NCBI RefSeq assembly: GCF_900187375.1
Contig: NZ_FYEW01000001.1
Location: 1,922,001 to 1,986,000, forward strand
Direction of reading: 5' to 3'
Length of the DNA stretch: 64,000 bases
Origin: Hymenobacter gelipurpurascens
GTDB lineage: Bacteria > Bacteroidota > Bacteroidia > Cytophagales > Hymenobacteraceae
The notes beneath the pieces were generated by a model. It saw nothing but the letters and a program-made list of their open reading frames with translations. It did no database searches and had not been told where the DNA came from. Both the position numbers and the translations under genes were made by a program. Of the stretch, positions 25,901 to 32,776 are shown piece after piece (the first letter of the stretch is position 1; each line of letters opens with the position of its first letter).

Positions 25901-26446
25901 TTCACCAGCCACTATGCTACCGTTTACTCTCCACTGGTAGGTAGGTGTATTGCCACCGTTAGTAGGTGTAGCCGTAAACTTTACAGAGGTGCCTGAGCAG
26001 ATAGTTGTTGTCGAGGCAGCAATATTCACGCTTGCCGGCACCACTGGATTAATAGTCAGGACAGATTGACTAATGCCCACTGTTGATCCAGAAACTACCC
26101 TAATTCTATAGCGTGTATCGCCTTGAACAAGGTCAGGGAGTTTTGGAGTTAATGTATAGCTTCCATCTTTATTTGTAAGTGCAGGACTTAGAGTGATAGG
26201 GGTTACCGGAAATGAACCATCCGGATTAGATAGCTCAGCTGTGTAGGTCTTATTGCCATTAAAACCGGATACGGTTATAGGCACATTTATCGTTGACCCA
26301 GCGCAAAATGGACTACCAGTAATAGTACCTGTTGTGATTGTTTGCCCAAAGACCGGAGCAGTAAACAGGAGGAATAGCAGGAACAGCAAGAACCCGTAGG
26401 CCTTGAGGTGTATCCCGCTTTGGGGGGTAGGTAGATGTATACGCAT
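16976..26446 (-). CDS. Giant secreted Ig-like/MBG/YDG-repeat protein with T9SS sorting domain
   Basis: A 3156-residue surface or extracellular protein. The ATG at 26446 is preferred to the frame opening at 26524 because it precedes a good signal peptide (LKAYGFLLFLLFLLFTAPVF, then GQ). Residues about 30-560 form five or six Ig/PKD-like domains with C-x-G-x-S/T-V motifs (TICSGTSVKFTA, TICAGESVTFTA, AVCSGGSVTLTA, TICPGASVALVT). Residues about 560-2750 hold about 20 YDG repeats (NKVYDGNTTA, SKTYDGNTSA) with six or seven MBG-type repeats (GKVYGTTTDP, TKVYGDPEPS) interspersed. A unique domain of about 310 residues follows. The T9SS type A sorting domain at about residues 3070-3156 has LEIYPNPMTEQG and a terminal KRITIAH. 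It is probably a cell-surface adhesin or matrix protein. The repeats are still open over 9.4 kb, so the gene is under coding constraint. Confidence 0.9.
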   Translation of the reverse strand: MRIHLPTPQSGIHLKAYGFLLFLLFLLFTAPVFGQTITTGTITGSPFCAGSTINVPITVSGFNGNKTYTAELSNPDGSFPVTPITLSPALTNKDGSYTLTPKLPDLVQGDTRYRIRVVSGSTVGISQSVLTINPVVPASVNIAASTTTICSGTSVKFTATPTNGGNTPTYQWRVNGSIVAGETASAFTSSTLANNDAVTCVMTSNAACVTGSPATSNSVSIRVTTPTATLSSSDVDNTICAGESVTFTAAIIAGASYEFFVDGASVGAASTSNTYTTTGLSNNQTVTVKVTSNSCSATSSGIQTKVNSPVTPTVTASGPTAVCSGGSVTLTASAGTSYLWSNGATTQAITVSISGNYSVTVRNASGCSATSAATAVSINPNVGTPSITAQGATTICPGASVALVTSSVPNATLQWYRDGNLIPGATSATYTASVAGSYTVNAIANTGYCPSAPSSSVVVNVNELPAISTSGQPQSVNKTVGEAVSFSVAATGTGLTYQWYKGTPSTQNALAGATSNTYSIPSITSSNAGDYYVVVSGTCAPSVTSSAATLSINKATASVTLGSLVQTYDGNVKSATAETNAQGASTFTYTYSQGTASVAEPVDAGSYTVVGTLVNADYAGTATGTLQINPKSVTVTPKDGQSKEYGALDPAFTFDNSGSLPNTAFSGSLSRVQGNTVAGSPYAYIIGNLSAGTNYTLTLAPGASFAITAKALTPSVTVSNKVYDGNASATLATRSLIGKISGDAVSLTGGLAVFADKTVDTDKTVAVTGLELSGTDAGNYRLSSNTASATATISAKTLEIGITAADKPYDGSAAATTQATIESGLVTNDVVTVSSANGQFDDKNVGTGKSVTATVSKAGADADNYTANPTATTTASISAKALTATITASNKTYDGNATASAVGSVPAGALAAGDVVGVEVSNAYFSDKNVANNKPVTANVVLIGDAADNYSLPVATGSTTANITAATLTPTFTAKSKVYDGTTEAEILTRSLSGIISPDVVTLENGAATFATKNVGTSKMVTASGFTLGGAQADNYSLPATNPTATATITPATLTYAANDASRMYGDPNGTLTGTITGFVETETAETATTGTVSFTSVADASSPVGEYEVTGTGLEARYGNYTFGQAAGNATALAVTARPITIAANEGQTKVYGDPEPSSFTYTVSGSGLASVDAFTGTLSRAGGSNIGAYVIGKGSLSINSKTNNASTVTNYLVTYLPNNFTITPKAVTVTPAAGQGKIYGATEPALAYEPVTLVGNDAFTGNLSRGEGSQVGDYDITQGSLALSSNYALTFTPNVKFTISAKALTASIAATDKVYDGGLGATATGSVPPADVVSRDEVIVAVSNAAFASKQVGTNKTVTATVALTGAAAHNYRLSATSATANADITAKDLTASITIDNKEYDGNTAGHIATRTLDGVVTNDVVSLTGGSATFADKNVGTGKTVTTTGLGLTGADAGNYTANSTAVATADITARPLVVTATVGQGKVYGTTTDPVLAYTITTGTKISGDSFSGQLIRAEGELVNTYAISLGTLSLGSNYSLSLASGSTFAITRKPLTASIAAQNKVYDATLAAQATGSVAAADLVGNDAVSVIVTNAQFNDKQVGNSKPVTATVALSSGAISNNYSLTSGSAATTATITQAELTPSFTAASRVYNGDLATRITGRSVAGVLLTDQVVLSAGTASFSDKNVGEGKTVTGSGFSLTGTDAGNYSLAAANPTAKADITAKEMIIAISATSKPYDGNRNAAVTASIASGLVPNDAVSVSASNGLFDTKNVGAGKTVTAEVSKTGTDAGNYTANLTATTTAAITTKALTIGIAAEDKVYDGNRNAAVTASITSGLVDDDVVTVSATSGLFADKNVGPNKTVTADVSKAGADAGNYSVNLTATSTAAISTRPLAISLTATNKVYDGNTTAATSAVLASGSGLVANDVVTVSSNGGTFSDKNVAPGKTVTASVSKAGADAGNYSANTSATATAAITPKPITPVFTAQSKTYDGNTSATIQSRSLTGQISDDEVTLVGGSATFDTKDVGTNKTVTAIGLSLAGTDRDNYTASATAITKAAISAKQLTAAIAAQDKIYDGNPTASATGTVPATDLIGSETVGVTVSGAVFNNKNVADGKTVSATVALNGTAASNYSLTSTSASTTANITQKTLVLAITADNKTYDGNADATVHAAIGSGLVAGDVLTVGASNGAFNNKSVGQGKPVTANVTITGGTDSGNYSANTTASTTASITPFALVGHFTAENKTYNASTNATVLTRTLTGVIGQDVVSLTGGTATFSDKNVGAGKTVSLADAALDGTDRGNYSLSSVATTTATISRLDITGSFTASNKVYDGNTTAAVTSRTPNGVLGTDEVTLLNGTASFNTKDVASGKTVTASNMTLGGAQAGNYNLTTVNTTTADVTLRQVTVTAAANQNKVYGTDLDPTLAYTVTSGSLVAGESFSGALARVGGSTVGNYDITLGSLSLGTNYDLGLAPGATFAITAKPLVPAILASNKVYNNNTTADISSRTLTGIVGQDDVTLTGGSATFADKNVGTAKDVTASGLVLSGNTANNYTLSTTTVKTKADITALGITGAFTASNKIYNGQVNSTIASRTLAGVLSGDAVTLSGGTATFADANVGTGKSVAGTGFTLTGAQSGNYSLASVTSTIADITPLGIMPSFTAASRMYDGTTAATILSRSLTGVLTADVSNVSLTAGTANFSDANVGVDKVVTATGFTLGGTSSGNYSLTTTSATAKATITQQTANPVADTYYTGSSFFWTTGSGSSTATLNLVATIKNNLNFTGDIRTAKASFFIRTGTGTSATLTPINGAQNLPVGLVNPGDLTVGTAATNVQYSISGSAAILDIAVVVTGNYKSIDNSALDKEVTVAVPTPGGLIAGGGKFDATGTAGYIKGSSSFGFYVQYNKSLKNPQGGAEITVNSYYDRNGKETPGVPHTYKLKSNAISTLATTNPTAQFSSKANISEIVNGVAQSIEGNCTMQLDMYDGVGNPSATEKVDRLAITVYRSSGGIWFSSKWDGTKTVHRDLAPNDLVSVTGTGVATTALRTTSTSQVITLNGPATASATASNVLEIYPNPMTEQGTIHFRTLEGGKAQVYLYNSTGGLVKTLYNAEVEGGREYEVRMDGSALPNGVYFCRLITNGKVENKRITIAH
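18200..24790 (-). repeat. Intragenic array of YDG/MBG-coding repeats, about 250-bp units
   Basis: Within the giant gene, units of about 80-90 codons repeat with marked DNA similarity. For example, the block at 20941-20976 recurs 252 bp later at 21193, with GCTGCGTTCCGGTTGCCATC identical in both. Adjacent units share 10-20 base identical runs, which makes copy-number change by recombination and assembly collapse likely. Confidence 0.85.
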
Positions 26447-26524
26447 AGGTGTGCTAGGAGAAGGTTTGGCTAAGTAGAAGCAGTAGAAAAGTTCAAAAAA
26501 CAATAGGCTTCCTATCCAGTTCAC

Positions 26525-27378
26525 CGCTGGATTGCTGGGTTTACCTCAAGTTCATAAACTCTATTATAGAGCCAATTTATTAGTATTTTCTTTATAAAAA
26601 ATATAATCATCAATAATAATATTGTTTTATATCAAGTTTTAATTCGCTTTATTAAGGAGTATAAAACTATTCATAGACTTATGATTATAACGTGTTGATA
26701 AACCTAATGAAGCAGTTAGCTTGGGCTGTTTGAGGCTTTTTTAGTTGTGGAGTCCCTATCCATGCCCAAGCAGTCCGCTGATGATTCTTTATGAGTGGTA
26801 CTGCTTTCTACCAAGCCATAGCATGATGGCTTACATGGTGCAAACAAGCAACTCCCTTGCTCTTCTTACTTGTTACCAAGAGGCAGTGATTTCCCTTTTA
26901 CCAGACACACTAGCTTAGGCACACGTCAGGAAGAGAAAAGAATGTTCCTCGCTACCTTTCTTACTTTACGTCCACATAAATCCATAAATTCGATCTGACT
27001 GCCGAAAAACAAGGGGGTGAGCAAAGTGCCAAGCCTTTGCAGAAAATACTGGAAGGAAGTAGCACGGAGCACCATTCCTCACGTGAACTGACCTGTGTTT
27101 CACAGCATGCTGCACTCAACAATGTTGAAGCTTATGAATCGGTAAAGGATCCAAACAAGTGAGGCCGTGAGCACAAGAAAAGTGTGCTCACGGCCCTCAA
27201 TAGTGTCTAAAAATTGTACGTTACCCCTCTATTAACCCATTAGGCCATAAACATTATTAAACTAATATTTATGCCAGAAAGTCCTCTAGAGTTCTAATTT
27301 TTATGCTTTGATGAGAAATAATTTTAGCAAATGAGTTATCCTTAAAGGCTTCCTTGATTCAGTCCTATTTCCTTAACG
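26525..27378. other. AT-rich intergenic region without a recognisable gene
   Basis: About 850 bp with lower GC than its surroundings and no supportable reading frame. The part next to the giant gene (26560-26660) is very AT-rich and is a likely promoter zone. GGCCGTGAGCACA (27163-27175) and TGTGCTCACGGCC (27183-27195) form a 13-bp hairpin, possibly a terminator remnant. Between 27250 and 27378 the sequence runs into the 3' end of the decayed GH127 gene. Confidence 0.6.
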
Positions 27379-28894
27379 TCACCTCCGGTGCTTTGCGTGA
27401 ATCAACTCTACATCAGTGAGTTGCTGGGGAAACCAGACCGTCATTTCGCATTTGCCGCGGTTACCCCAGGCGTAGTAGGGAATGGGCATTAAGGTTTGAC
27501 GGGTGGTGTTGATGGAGTTGTTGGCGACATCTACTTGCACGGCGGGTACTAGTGGCCCTAAGCTGCATGATGCCGTTGAGCACCTCAGGCTGGTAGTTGC
27601 TGGTGAAGGCGGTGGCACCCGGCATGATGAGGTTGCTGGCTTTGCCGTTGTTGTCTTTCCACTCGGCGCAGTATACTACCGGGCCGCGCTGCAGGGCCAC
27701 TTTGCCTAGGTCGTCCTGCACCTTTGGGCTGGCCACAACCTGGCGCACTTCCATAGGCAGATTCACTTCTACCACGTCGTTCTTGTGCCACTTGCGGGCC
27801 AGCACTGCGTAGCCGTTGCGGGTGGTGTAGGCCCCTGGTTTGCCGTTCACGCTGATGCTCACCTTCTCATCAGAAGTGGTGGCGAAGCGGTACAGATCAG
27901 AGGGCACGGTGCCACCCGTCACGTACAGCTTCTTCGACACCATATTCTGCCAGATGCTGTCCACGGCGGCCAGCATCTTCTGGTCGCCGGTGAGGGCGGC
28001 TACAACGGCCATGGCGGAGTACAGGTACTCGGCGCGCACGGCGTGGCCTACTGCTTCCTTCTGATCTACCACGGGCTTGTGGTCCTGCCAGTACGAGCCG
28101 TTTTTCCAGGCGTCGGGGCTTTTGGGGTCGTAGCCGTTGTGCTTGCCGCGCTCTTCCAGAAAGAACTTGGCGGTGCTGAGGTACTCGGGCTTGCCCGTCA
28201 CGCGGTAGAGCTTCACCAGGCCCATCTCCACAATCTCATGGCCAGGAGCTACTCCCCTCTTGCCAGGCCCGAAAACCGAGCACACCAGGTCGGTATTTTT
28301 GAGGGCGATGTTGAGTAGGTTCTTCTTGCCGGTGGCCTCTTAGTGGGCCACGGCGGCTTCGTAGAGGTGGCCGAAGTTGTAGAGTTCGTGGCTAAGCTCC
28401 CGCTCCTTTACTCAGCGCTCCGGCCCGGCCCATTCGTGCGGGTGAGCGGGGTCGATGGTGCAGGCGGTGTAGAGGTAGCCATCGGGTCCCTGAGCGGCGG
28501 CTACCTTTCTGATCAACTCGTCCATGTACGCATCCAGCTTCTCATTGGGGTAAAGCTTGAGCGAGTACGAGGCGCCTTCTAGGGTCTTGTAAATGTCACT
28601 ATCATCAAAGGGAAAGATGGTGGCAAACTTGCCCTTCTTTGCCGCCATCTCGAAGTTCTTCACCCGATTCGTAGCCTCACACCGCTGAAACGAGGCCGGA
28701 ATCGTGACATCGGTATTGGTTTTTAGCCGTGGCAGCCAGAAGTTGTCCGCCAGTTTCACCTTCGTGAAGGATATGGCCTGAATCGGGTAGTCGGAGTGCT
28801 TAATGGATTGCGCTAGGCCACTGCTGCTGAGCAGGCTGGCAGCCACGAGAGACGGAAAAAGGCCTTTCATAGAAACGGTGTAGAGACGCCGCAC
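27379..28894 (-). pseudogene. Degraded GH127 beta-L-arabinofuranosidase gene
   Basis: The gene starts with a signal peptide (MKGLFPSLVAASLLSSSGLAQ; ATG at 28870 or MRRLYTVS at 28894) and a clear GH127 N-terminal region (ISFTKVKLADNFWLPRL, GPDGYLYTACTIDPAHPHEW). Four lesions follow. A TGA replaces a Trp-like codon after GPER at about 28411. A TAA comes after HLYEAAVAH at about 28340. A large in-frame deletion joins KKLYVTGG directly to VPSDLYRFA near 27910, removing an estimated 150-200 residues that carry the catalytic Glu and the zinc-binding cysteines. A frameshift near 27560 comes before the true C-terminus PYYAWGNRGKCEMTVWFPQQ. Intact GH127 proteins have about 650-680 residues; about 505 codons remain. 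It would have removed beta-L-arabinofuranose in this locus and is now almost certainly inactive. Confidence 0.85.
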
Positions 28895-28900
28895 TGCTGA

Positions 28901-29233
28901 TTACTTCTTGGCTTTTGAGAGTCGATACAGCTTAGCACCGTGGCGCCGCACGTATGGCGCAAATTCTCCGGTTACCTGGCCTAGCGGTTTTCCCGCCCAT
29001 AAATCCTGCACAGTATACGCTCCAGACAGGCCTAGCTGAGCCAGCGCCACAGGTACTTTTGCAGAATCGGTGGGCATGGGGCGAAATGGGTTCTTGGTGT
29101 ACACCAGAAACTGCAGCGTACCGCCGGTATTTTGGGCAGCGCCAGCAGCGTCCAATCCAGCCGTAGCCCGGAAGCGGGTGTAGCCGGCGGGCAGGTCGTA
29201 TTCAATCATGGAGTTGGAGTGCGTTCCAATACC
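28901..29233 (-). pseudogene. Orphaned NPCBM domain of the GH27 gene
   Basis: This frame continues exactly in phase from the GH27 gene after an in-frame TAG at 29234-29236. The translation after the stop is GIGTHSNSMIEYDLPAGYTRF and then a beta-rich stretch ending YRLSKAKK. G-I-G-T-H-x-N-S is the hallmark of the NPCBM (novel putative carbohydrate-binding) domain, normally fused to GH27 catalytic domains. A single nonsense change therefore separates the module from its enzyme. It ends 7 bp from the GH127 gene. Whether the stop is biological or a sequencing error cannot be decided here. Confidence 0.8.
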
Positions 29234-30766
29234 CTACTCATACTTCTTGCCGGCCACCATCAACTCCGCTCCCGACACGCTTTTATTGGCCGTTACCTGG
29301 CCCCAACCGGCCGAGGCGGCTTTCCAGGGAAGCGAGCTGAGCGAAACGGTTTTCGTGCCATTGCTGAGCACAGGGTTGAGCCAATCGGCGTGGTCCCAGG
29401 CAATGTCGTCGCCGCCGTCGCGCACGTTGAGGTAGAGCTTGGTGGCGCCCATGATGTCTATATCAACTGTTTGGCTCTGGCCGGGCGTCTGGCGCGCGAT
29501 GATGTTGCTGGCCCAGGCGGCTTCGCTGGCAGGGGCCAACTCCTGATCCTGGGCATTGAACAGGCCTAGGAACTTGTCGCCGGTTGCGGGGTCGTCGGCA
29601 GTCCAGGCAATCAGGTTGTCTTTGCGGAAAAGCTGGCGGTTGTTGGTGCTGTTGCGGTGCAGGGCCAGCACCTCCTTATTGGTGAGCAACGATAGCGTGA
29701 AGGTGTCGTTGCTGGGCAAATCGCCGCCGAACATGAGCGGAGAGCGGAAGATGCTCCAGAGGCTCATGAGCGTGTACTGCTCGTCGTGGGTAAAGCGGGT
29801 CATGCGGTCGTCGCCGCGCTCCGCCCGGATGCCGAGGCGGCCCAACGGCAGCATATCGGCATCGGGGAAAGCGCCGGGCCGGATGTAGGGAGCCCAGCGG
29901 TTGCAGACGTCGAAGTGCTCCTTCAGCTGCTCCCAGCTGTCCCAGAAATCTCCGACGGTGCGCCACATATTGGCGTGGGCCTGCACGTGCTTAGCTTCGG
30001 CAATGGGCGTTTCGCCGGGCGAGGTGCTGAGCACAATCTGACGCCCCGAAAGGTCAATGGCCTTCCGGATCATCTCCACCTCCGGCTTGTGGTACGGCGA
30101 CGACAAATCATCCACTTTCACAAAATCGACGCCCCAGGAAGCGTAGAGCCTGAACAGGGAGTTGTAATACTCCTGCGCCCCTGGCCTACCGGCTACCACC
30201 GTGTACATATCGTGAAGCCAGCCAGCCTGTCCTTCCTTGGAGTAGATATCGGCGGCCGTGGCTTTGCTCCCGAGGATGGGCAGCTTGCGCTGCACCGCTA
30301 CCACCGGCACGCCGCGCATGATATGGATGCCGAACTTCAGGCCCTTGGCGTGCATGTAGTCAGCCAGCGGCTTGAAGCCCTTCCCTCCTGCCGCCGACGG
30401 AAACCGATTTGGGGCGGGCACAAAGCGGCCATACGCGTCAATATTCCAGTCGGGGTTCTGCTCGTTGTAGCCGTGGGCCGTGTCATTGCCCACGTACCAC
30501 CGGATATCCACCACCACGTATTTCCAACCGCTGCTTCTGAGATTAGCAGCCATGTAGTCGGCGTTGGCTTTCACCTCGGCTTCCGTTACGGTGGGGCCAT
30601 AGCAGTCCCAGCTGTTCCAGCCCATGGGCGGCGTGAGGGCCCACTGGTGGAAATCGGGCTTGGCGGGCGCATTCTGGGCCGTAGCAGGCAGGTGGACTAG
30701 GCCACTTAGCAGCGCTATTCCCCACAATCGGCAGACACAGGTTTTCAGCATAGCAAGAGAAATCAA
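29234..30766 (-). CDS. GH27 glycosidase, predicted beta-L-arabinopyranosidase (truncated before its NPCBM domain)
   Basis: A 510-residue secreted enzyme with a signal peptide at about residues 8-31 (RLWGIALLSGLVHLPATAQ). GH27 motifs are LTPPMGWNSWDCYG, the nucleophile Asp219 in FVKVDDLSSPY, and the acid/base region further on. Where alpha-galactosidases have Asp-Asp at the end of strand 2, this protein has Asp87-Ile88 (YVVVDIRWY). As I recall, an Asp-to-Ile difference at this place marks the GH27 beta-L-arabinopyranosidase of Streptomyces avermitilis, which fits an arabinan locus better than galactosidase activity. An insertion with RGVPVVAVQRKLPILGSKAT also fits non-classical GH27 members. 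The open frame ends with a TAG in phase with an NPCBM domain, so the protein is cut by about 110 residues; the catalytic barrel is complete. A locus-type operator lies 53 bp upstream. Confidence 0.8.
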   Translation of the reverse strand: MISLAMLKTCVCRLWGIALLSGLVHLPATAQNAPAKPDFHQWALTPPMGWNSWDCYGPTVTEAEVKANADYMAANLRSSGWKYVVVDIRWYVGNDTAHGYNEQNPDWNIDAYGRFVPAPNRFPSAAGGKGFKPLADYMHAKGLKFGIHIMRGVPVVAVQRKLPILGSKATAADIYSKEGQAGWLHDMYTVVAGRPGAQEYYNSLFRLYASWGVDFVKVDDLSSPYHKPEVEMIRKAIDLSGRQIVLSTSPGETPIAEAKHVQAHANMWRTVGDFWDSWEQLKEHFDVCNRWAPYIRPGAFPDADMLPLGRLGIRAERGDDRMTRFTHDEQYTLMSLWSIFRSPLMFGGDLPSNDTFTLSLLTNKEVLALHRNSTNNRQLFRKDNLIAWTADDPATGDKFLGLFNAQDQELAPASEAAWASNIIARQTPGQSQTVDIDIMGATKLYLNVRDGGDDIAWDHADWLNPVLSNGTKTVSLSSLPWKAASAGWGQVTANKSVSGAELMVAGKKYE

Positions 30767-30818
30767 GAACAGATACTTTCTAACAACGCAACTATCTGTT
30801 TAACAGGATACATCCTAT

Positions 30819-30834
30819 GCACAAACGATTGTGT
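30819..30834. promoter_or_regulatory. Putative operator upstream of the GH27-GH127 unit
   Basis: GCACAAACGATTGTGT (15 of 16 matches to the locus palindrome in reverse orientation). It lies 53 bp before the GH27 start and just past the terminator of the symporter gene, so the GH27-GH127 unit has its own regulated promoter. Confidence 0.75.
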
Positions 30835-30845
30835 TGACCTATAAA

Positions 30846-30876
30846 AAAGAAGGGCGGTTGATGACCGCCCTTCTTT
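30846..30876 (-). terminator. Intrinsic terminator of the galM-ara-symporter unit
   Basis: A 13-bp perfect stem AAAGAAGGGCGGT / ACCGCCCTTCTTT with a 5-base loop. On the minus strand it is followed by T-rich sequence. Confidence 0.85.
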
Positions 30877-30897
30877 GTGGTTGCTAGGCCAGTGAAG

Positions 30898-32601
30898 TTA
30901 CCAGAATTTCACGTAAAGCGCCGTAATCATGAGCAGCGTAATGACGATAAGGGTCATGATTTGCGGGCTCACTTTGAACATGCTCGAATCGACTTCGATA
31001 GCGCGCGGATTCACGCGGGGGCCAGCCAAGCTCATGGCAATCATCAGGGCGAAGGTGAAGGCAAACGAGAGACCCATGCAGATCAGGAAGGGAATTTCGT
31101 AGCCCCCTTTACCATTCGGGAAAGCGGTGTAGAACCACGTTTCGGGACCGAAAACAGCGGTAGCGTAGTTGTTGAAGAACACCGAAAGAATGAAGCCCGA
31201 CAGGATACCGGCAATGGCCGCCGGCGCCGTGGTGCGCTTCCAGAACAGGCCTAGGATAAACACAGCCACGATACCGGGCGAAATGAAGCCCGTGTATTTC
31301 TGGATGTAGGTAAATCCGCCTTCACCACCAATACCCAGCAAGTCTTTCCAGGTAAGCATGATAGCCATTACCATGGCGGCTAACACCGTCATGCGGCCCA
31401 CCCATACTAGCTGCTTCTCATCCGACTCGGGGCGCATGTAGCGCTTGTAGATATCGAGGGTGAAGATGGTAGAGATGGAGTTGGCTTTGCCGGCCAGCGA
31501 AGCCACAATGGCCGCCGTGAGAGCCGCCAACGATAGACCTTTCAGGCCGTTGGGCAGGAAGGTCAGGATAGCAGAGTACGCGTTGTCGGCGTTGAATGCG
31601 CCCGTGGAGGACATTTCGGCCTGCAGGCTGCCGTTTTTGTGCAGCACGTAGGCCGCAATACCGGGCAGCATCACAATCACCGGCATCAGTAGCTTCAGCA
31701 TACCCGCGAACAGAATACCGGTACGGGCCGTCTTAAGGTCGGCGCCCAGGGCGCGCTGCGTGATGTACTGGTTACAGCCCCAGTAGTTGAGGTTCACAAT
31801 CCACTGGCCGGCGGCGTACATCGCAATGCCGGGCACCATCAGGTACTTATTGATTTCCACCTGCGGCGTGGCCGCGGTCGGTTTATCAAATATCATGTGG
31901 AAGTGGTCACCGGCGTCGCTCATCATGGCGTTGAAACCCGCAATGGCGCTGCTACCCAAGCCGAATTTCTCGCTCACCAGCGTGAGGGCCAGGTAGGTGG
32001 TAGCCAGGCCACCCACAATAAGAACCGTCACCTGCACTACGTCGGTGTAGCCTACCACTTTCATGCCGCCCAGCGTGATGATGAGGGCAAACACGGCCAG
32101 GGCCACCATAATCAGGTGGAAGCTTTCGCCGCCGCCTACCAGGTTGCTGATGGCCAGCGCGCCCAGGTACAGAATGGATGTCAGGTTAACGAGCACATAC
32201 AGGAACAGCCAGAAAATACTCATAATCAGGCTCAGGGCCGCGTTGTAGCGCTGCTCCAGAAACTGCGGCATGGTGTAAATCTTCTGCTTGAGGTAAATCG
32301 GCATGAAGAAAACCGCCACGATAATGAGGATAATGGCCGCTACCCATTCGTAAGCAGCCACAGCCACCCCTACCTGGAAACCGTTGCCCGACATACCGAT
32401 GAACTGCTCGGCCGAGATGTTGGAGGCAATCATGGAAGCGCCGATGGCCCACCACGTTAGGGAGCCTTCCGCGAGGAAGTAGTCCTTGGTGTCCATCTGT
32501 GCCTTTTGCTTGCTACGGTACACGTAGTAGCCGTAGGCCGATACGCCTACGATGTAAACCAGAAAGACCGCTAGATCCAGCGTGTTAAAAGCGTTTTGCA
32601 T
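30898..32601 (-). CDS. Sodium/solute symporter (SSS family), predicted L-arabinose transporter
   Basis: A 567-residue inner-membrane protein with about 14 hydrophobic helices. SSS/SGLT features are LDLAVFLVYIVGVSAYGYYV in helix 1, the DTKDYFLAEGSLTWWAIGASMIASNISAEQFIG block around the sodium and sugar sites, the NLNYWGCNQYITQRALGA loop typical of the SGLT subgroup, and ALTAAIVASLAGKANSISTIFTLDIY, equivalent to the conserved helix-8 sodium-binding region. It lies after galM-araB-araD-araA on the same strand and is closed by an intrinsic terminator. The neighbours make L-arabinose the most likely substrate; xylose or galactose are alternatives for the SGLT subgroup. It would move monosaccharide from the periplasm into the cytoplasm, coupled to sodium, after the glycosidases have acted. 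Confidence 0.88.
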   Translation of the reverse strand: MQNAFNTLDLAVFLVYIVGVSAYGYYVYRSKQKAQMDTKDYFLAEGSLTWWAIGASMIASNISAEQFIGMSGNGFQVGVAVAAYEWVAAIILIIVAVFFMPIYLKQKIYTMPQFLEQRYNAALSLIMSIFWLFLYVLVNLTSILYLGALAISNLVGGGESFHLIMVALAVFALIITLGGMKVVGYTDVVQVTVLIVGGLATTYLALTLVSEKFGLGSSAIAGFNAMMSDAGDHFHMIFDKPTAATPQVEINKYLMVPGIAMYAAGQWIVNLNYWGCNQYITQRALGADLKTARTGILFAGMLKLLMPVIVMLPGIAAYVLHKNGSLQAEMSSTGAFNADNAYSAILTFLPNGLKGLSLAALTAAIVASLAGKANSISTIFTLDIYKRYMRPESDEKQLVWVGRMTVLAAMVMAIMLTWKDLLGIGGEGGFTYIQKYTGFISPGIVAVFILGLFWKRTTAPAAIAGILSGFILSVFFNNYATAVFGPETWFYTAFPNGKGGYEIPFLICMGLSFAFTFALMIAMSLAGPRVNPRAIEVDSSMFKVSPQIMTLIVITLLMITALYVKFW

Positions 32602-32776
32602 GCGGGAGTGGGAATCCTATAAGAGTATGTGTTGGAAATACGAAAGTGGGAAGTACTGACATTAATCTGATAAAACCGCCTGCCCAAGTGGGCTCGCCAA
32701 AAAACTGACAAACGGCCAAAAGAACTGTCCTGCTTCGGTACTCCTGGCACGACAGTTCATTTAGTAGCAGACTGGC

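Noticed and set aside
17363..25940. Many open frames on the plus strand opposite the giant repeat gene
   Set aside because: They recur at the same phase in each repeat unit and encode low-complexity Val/Ala/Thr/Pro sequence, as expected for the antisense of a repetitive coding region.
26447..26524. Longer N-terminus for the giant repeat protein from 26524
   Set aside because: The start at 26446 gives a better-placed signal peptide; a 26-residue extension would precede it. The longer form is not excluded.
26525..27378. Possible insertion-sequence remnant in the long intergenic region
   Set aside because: No transposase-like reading frame, terminal inverted repeats or target duplication could be seen.
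28334..28415. TGA in GH127 as a selenocysteine or recoding site
   Set aside because: A TAA follows within 80 bp in the same frame, and a frameshift and a deletion are also present, so decay is the simpler reading.
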